From: CAWEHT01 sp963808455
GTDB lineage: Bacteria > Chloroflexota > Anaerolineae > CG2-30-64-16
Direction: 5' to 3'
Assembly (NCBI GenBank): GCA_963808455.1
Contig: CAWEHT010000270.1
Coordinates: forward strand, 1 to 8,043
DNA: 8,043 bases
The position numbers were made by a program, and so were the translations under genes. Positions 7,041 through 8,043 of this stretch are shown here, in pieces (the first letter of the stretch is position 1; every line of letters begins with the position of its first letter). Under the pieces are notes generated by a model. The model was not told where the DNA came from. It saw only the letters and a list, made by a program, of their open reading frames with translations, and did no database searches.

Positions 7041-7244
7041 ATGGTGGCAGCCGACGCCGAGGCCCTGAAGATCCTGAAAAGCTATCCGGCCACCAACAAG
7101 ATCGATGTGCCCGTGGAAGAGATCGGCCAGGTCAAGGCGGCCGGCGCCCTGGGGATCGGGAGACTGGGCTACCGCGTTCTGGAAGGCCGGCCGCATCTGC
7201 GCACCCGGCAGGAAAACATCCGCGACCCCGCGGCGGTCTGGTGA
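7041..7244 (+). pseudogene. C-terminal remnant of a DUF362-like protein
   Basis: From ATG 7041 a 67-residue frame reads MVAADAEALKILKSYPATN, then PVEEIGQVKAAGALGIGR, and stops with AAVW at a TGA (7242-7244). The AADA-x-ALKIL and EIGQVKAA-x-x-LGIG pattern recalls the end of DUF362 proteins, a family of uncharacterised proteins often linked to Fe-S clusters. The identification is from memory and moderate. The bulk of such a protein, about 300 residues, should precede this segment; instead the M14 remnant abuts it in another frame. The ATG is probably an internal methionine of the former gene. The stop codon directly touches the first ATG of the SDR gene, so the two were probably in one operon before the loss. 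Confidence 0.5.
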
Positions 7245-7283
7245 ATGGAGATGGAGATGGAAATGGAAATGGAGATGGAGATG
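7245..7283 (+). repeat. ATGGAG/ATGGAA hexamer repeat at the SDR start
   Basis: Six tandem hexamers (ATGGAG twice, ATGGAA twice, ATGGAG twice) are followed by a final ATG at 7281. Every unit contains an in-frame ATG and, in four of the six, a GGAG able to act as a Shine-Dalgarno element for a later ATG. Translated from the first ATG it gives (Met-Glu)6-Met. Confidence 0.9.
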
Positions 7284-8043
7284 CTGCTCAAGGGACGGGT
7301 CGCATTGGTCACCGGCGCCGGCCGTGGCTTGGGGCAAGCGGTGACAGTGGCCTATGCCAGGCACGGCGCGCAGGTGGTCGCCGCCGCGCGGACGGCCAGC
7401 GAGCTCGACCACACCGCCGGCCTGGTCCGTGAAGTCGGCGGCCGCATGCGGGTAGCGCGTGTCGACCTGGTTGACGAGAGGGACGTGAGGTCGCTGATCG
7501 ATCTGATATTGGCCGATTATGGCCGGGTGGACGTGCTGGTCAACAACGCCGGCCAGCTCCTTCTGAAGCCGTTCGTCGAGCTGACGTTGGCGGAGTGGGA
7601 CAACCTGTTGGCCGTCAACCTGCGCGCCTCGGTGCTGACCTGCAAGCTCTTGCTCGCGCCGATGGCCAGCCAGGGAGGGGGCAGCATCATCAATGTATCG
7701 TCCAACGCCGGCGTGCTGCCTTTCGCGGCGAGACTGCCTATTGCGCCTCGAAGTTCGCCCTGGAGGGCTTCAGCCGCGCCCTTGCGCTGGAACTCAAGGC
7801 GCTCAATATCGCAGTCAACACTGTCACGCCGGGCCAGTTGCCGGGGGGCAAGATCATCAAGCCGACTTCCCTCACCCAGGCCGCTTTCGATGCCTTGAGC
7901 CCGGCCGAACAGGCCCGCTGGTCCGATCCCGCGCTCCTGACCGAAGCCTTTGTGTACCTGGCGCTGCAGCGCGGCGCCGGCCTCACCGGCCGGCGCGTGC
8001 CGGCCTACGAGCTGTCTGAGCAGATCCGCCTCAGCGGCTGGGA
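7245..8043 (+). CDS. Short-chain dehydrogenase/reductase, frameshifted and cut by the right edge
   Basis: This is a classical SDR with a Rossmann fold for NAD(P)H-dependent redox of alcohols or ketones; the substrate is unknown. Counted from ATG 7245, the cofactor loop is TGAGRGLG at 23-30, D74 lies in the VDLVDE adenine-site region, NNAG is at 100-103, and the Ser region NVSS is at 150-153. The frame then fails. At 7727-7728 one base appears missing (GG where GGG would restore frame). The downstream frame continues ETAYCASKFALEGFSRALAL, carrying the YxxxK catalytic pair, and VNTVTPGQLPGG, and runs open past the window end. Without the shift the first frame stops at 7898 and lacks the active site. 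The start is ambiguous among seven in-frame ATGs. The last (7281) gives MLLKGRVALVTG, the usual SDR length before the glycine loop. A sequencing error is as likely as a true mutation. Confidence 0.8.

Noticed and set aside
7245..7283. A CRISPR or other array
   Set aside because: The units are six bases with no spacers; it is a simple in-frame microsatellite.
7041..7432. Continuation of the M14 frame as one 330-residue protein
   Set aside because: After about 7040 it turns Arg/Gly/Pro-rich and passes through the hexamer repeat as GDGNGNGDG, out of frame with the DUF362-like and SDR coding sequences.

Overview
This is a GC-rich bacterial window. It most resembles a Chloroflexota (Anaerolineae-like) genome or metagenome contig. 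That guess rests on the large secreted LysM protein with Thr/Ala/Pro-rich linkers and a C-terminal zinc-carboxypeptidase fragment of a type I associate with that phylum. It is an inference from protein style, not a phylogenetic result. No rRNA, tRNA, CRISPR array, transposase or complete mobile element was seen.

Layout. (a) 1-125, minus: the N-terminal part of a glutaredoxin/thioredoxin-like protein with a CSNC motif runs off the left edge. (b) 126-408: a divergent intergenic region with a perfect TATAAT pointing right. (c) 409-2409, plus: a 666-residue exported protein with a signal peptide, two LysM domains, a low-complexity linker, a calcium-loop (FG-GAP/VCBS-like) domain, a second linker and a helical Cys-containing domain. 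(d) 2410-2577: a convergent gap with one GC-rich hairpin. (e) 6223 down to 2578, minus: an apparent operon read in the order M20 metallopeptidase, very acidic 184-residue unknown protein, HAD phosphatase (SerB-like), multi-pass membrane protein. The HAD and membrane genes overlap by four bases (GTGA). The membrane gene is broken by three apparent frameshifts. (f) 6224-6439: the promoter/leader region of that operon. (g) 6440-7244, plus: two gene remnants joined end to end, the C-terminal part of an M14 carboxypeptidase and, in another frame, what looks like the C-terminus of a DUF362-type protein. (h) 7245 to the right edge, plus: a short-chain dehydrogenase/reductase (SDR) that starts inside a run of ATGGAG/ATGGAA hexamers and has one frameshift just before its YxxxK motif.

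How the genes fit together. The minus-strand operon combines a cytoplasmic dipeptidase-type hydrolase, a phosphatase, an acidic unknown protein and a membrane protein. The sequence does not show a shared pathway. The left part looks like cell-envelope biology (LysM). The right part looks eroded or misassembled.

I did not find a convincing new multi-gene system. The points most worth a second look are the ATG/Shine-Dalgarno hexamer repeat at the SDR start, the M14/DUF362 junction, the highly acidic unknown protein and the cluster of frameshifts. Some of the frameshifts sit at short G/C runs and may be sequencing errors.
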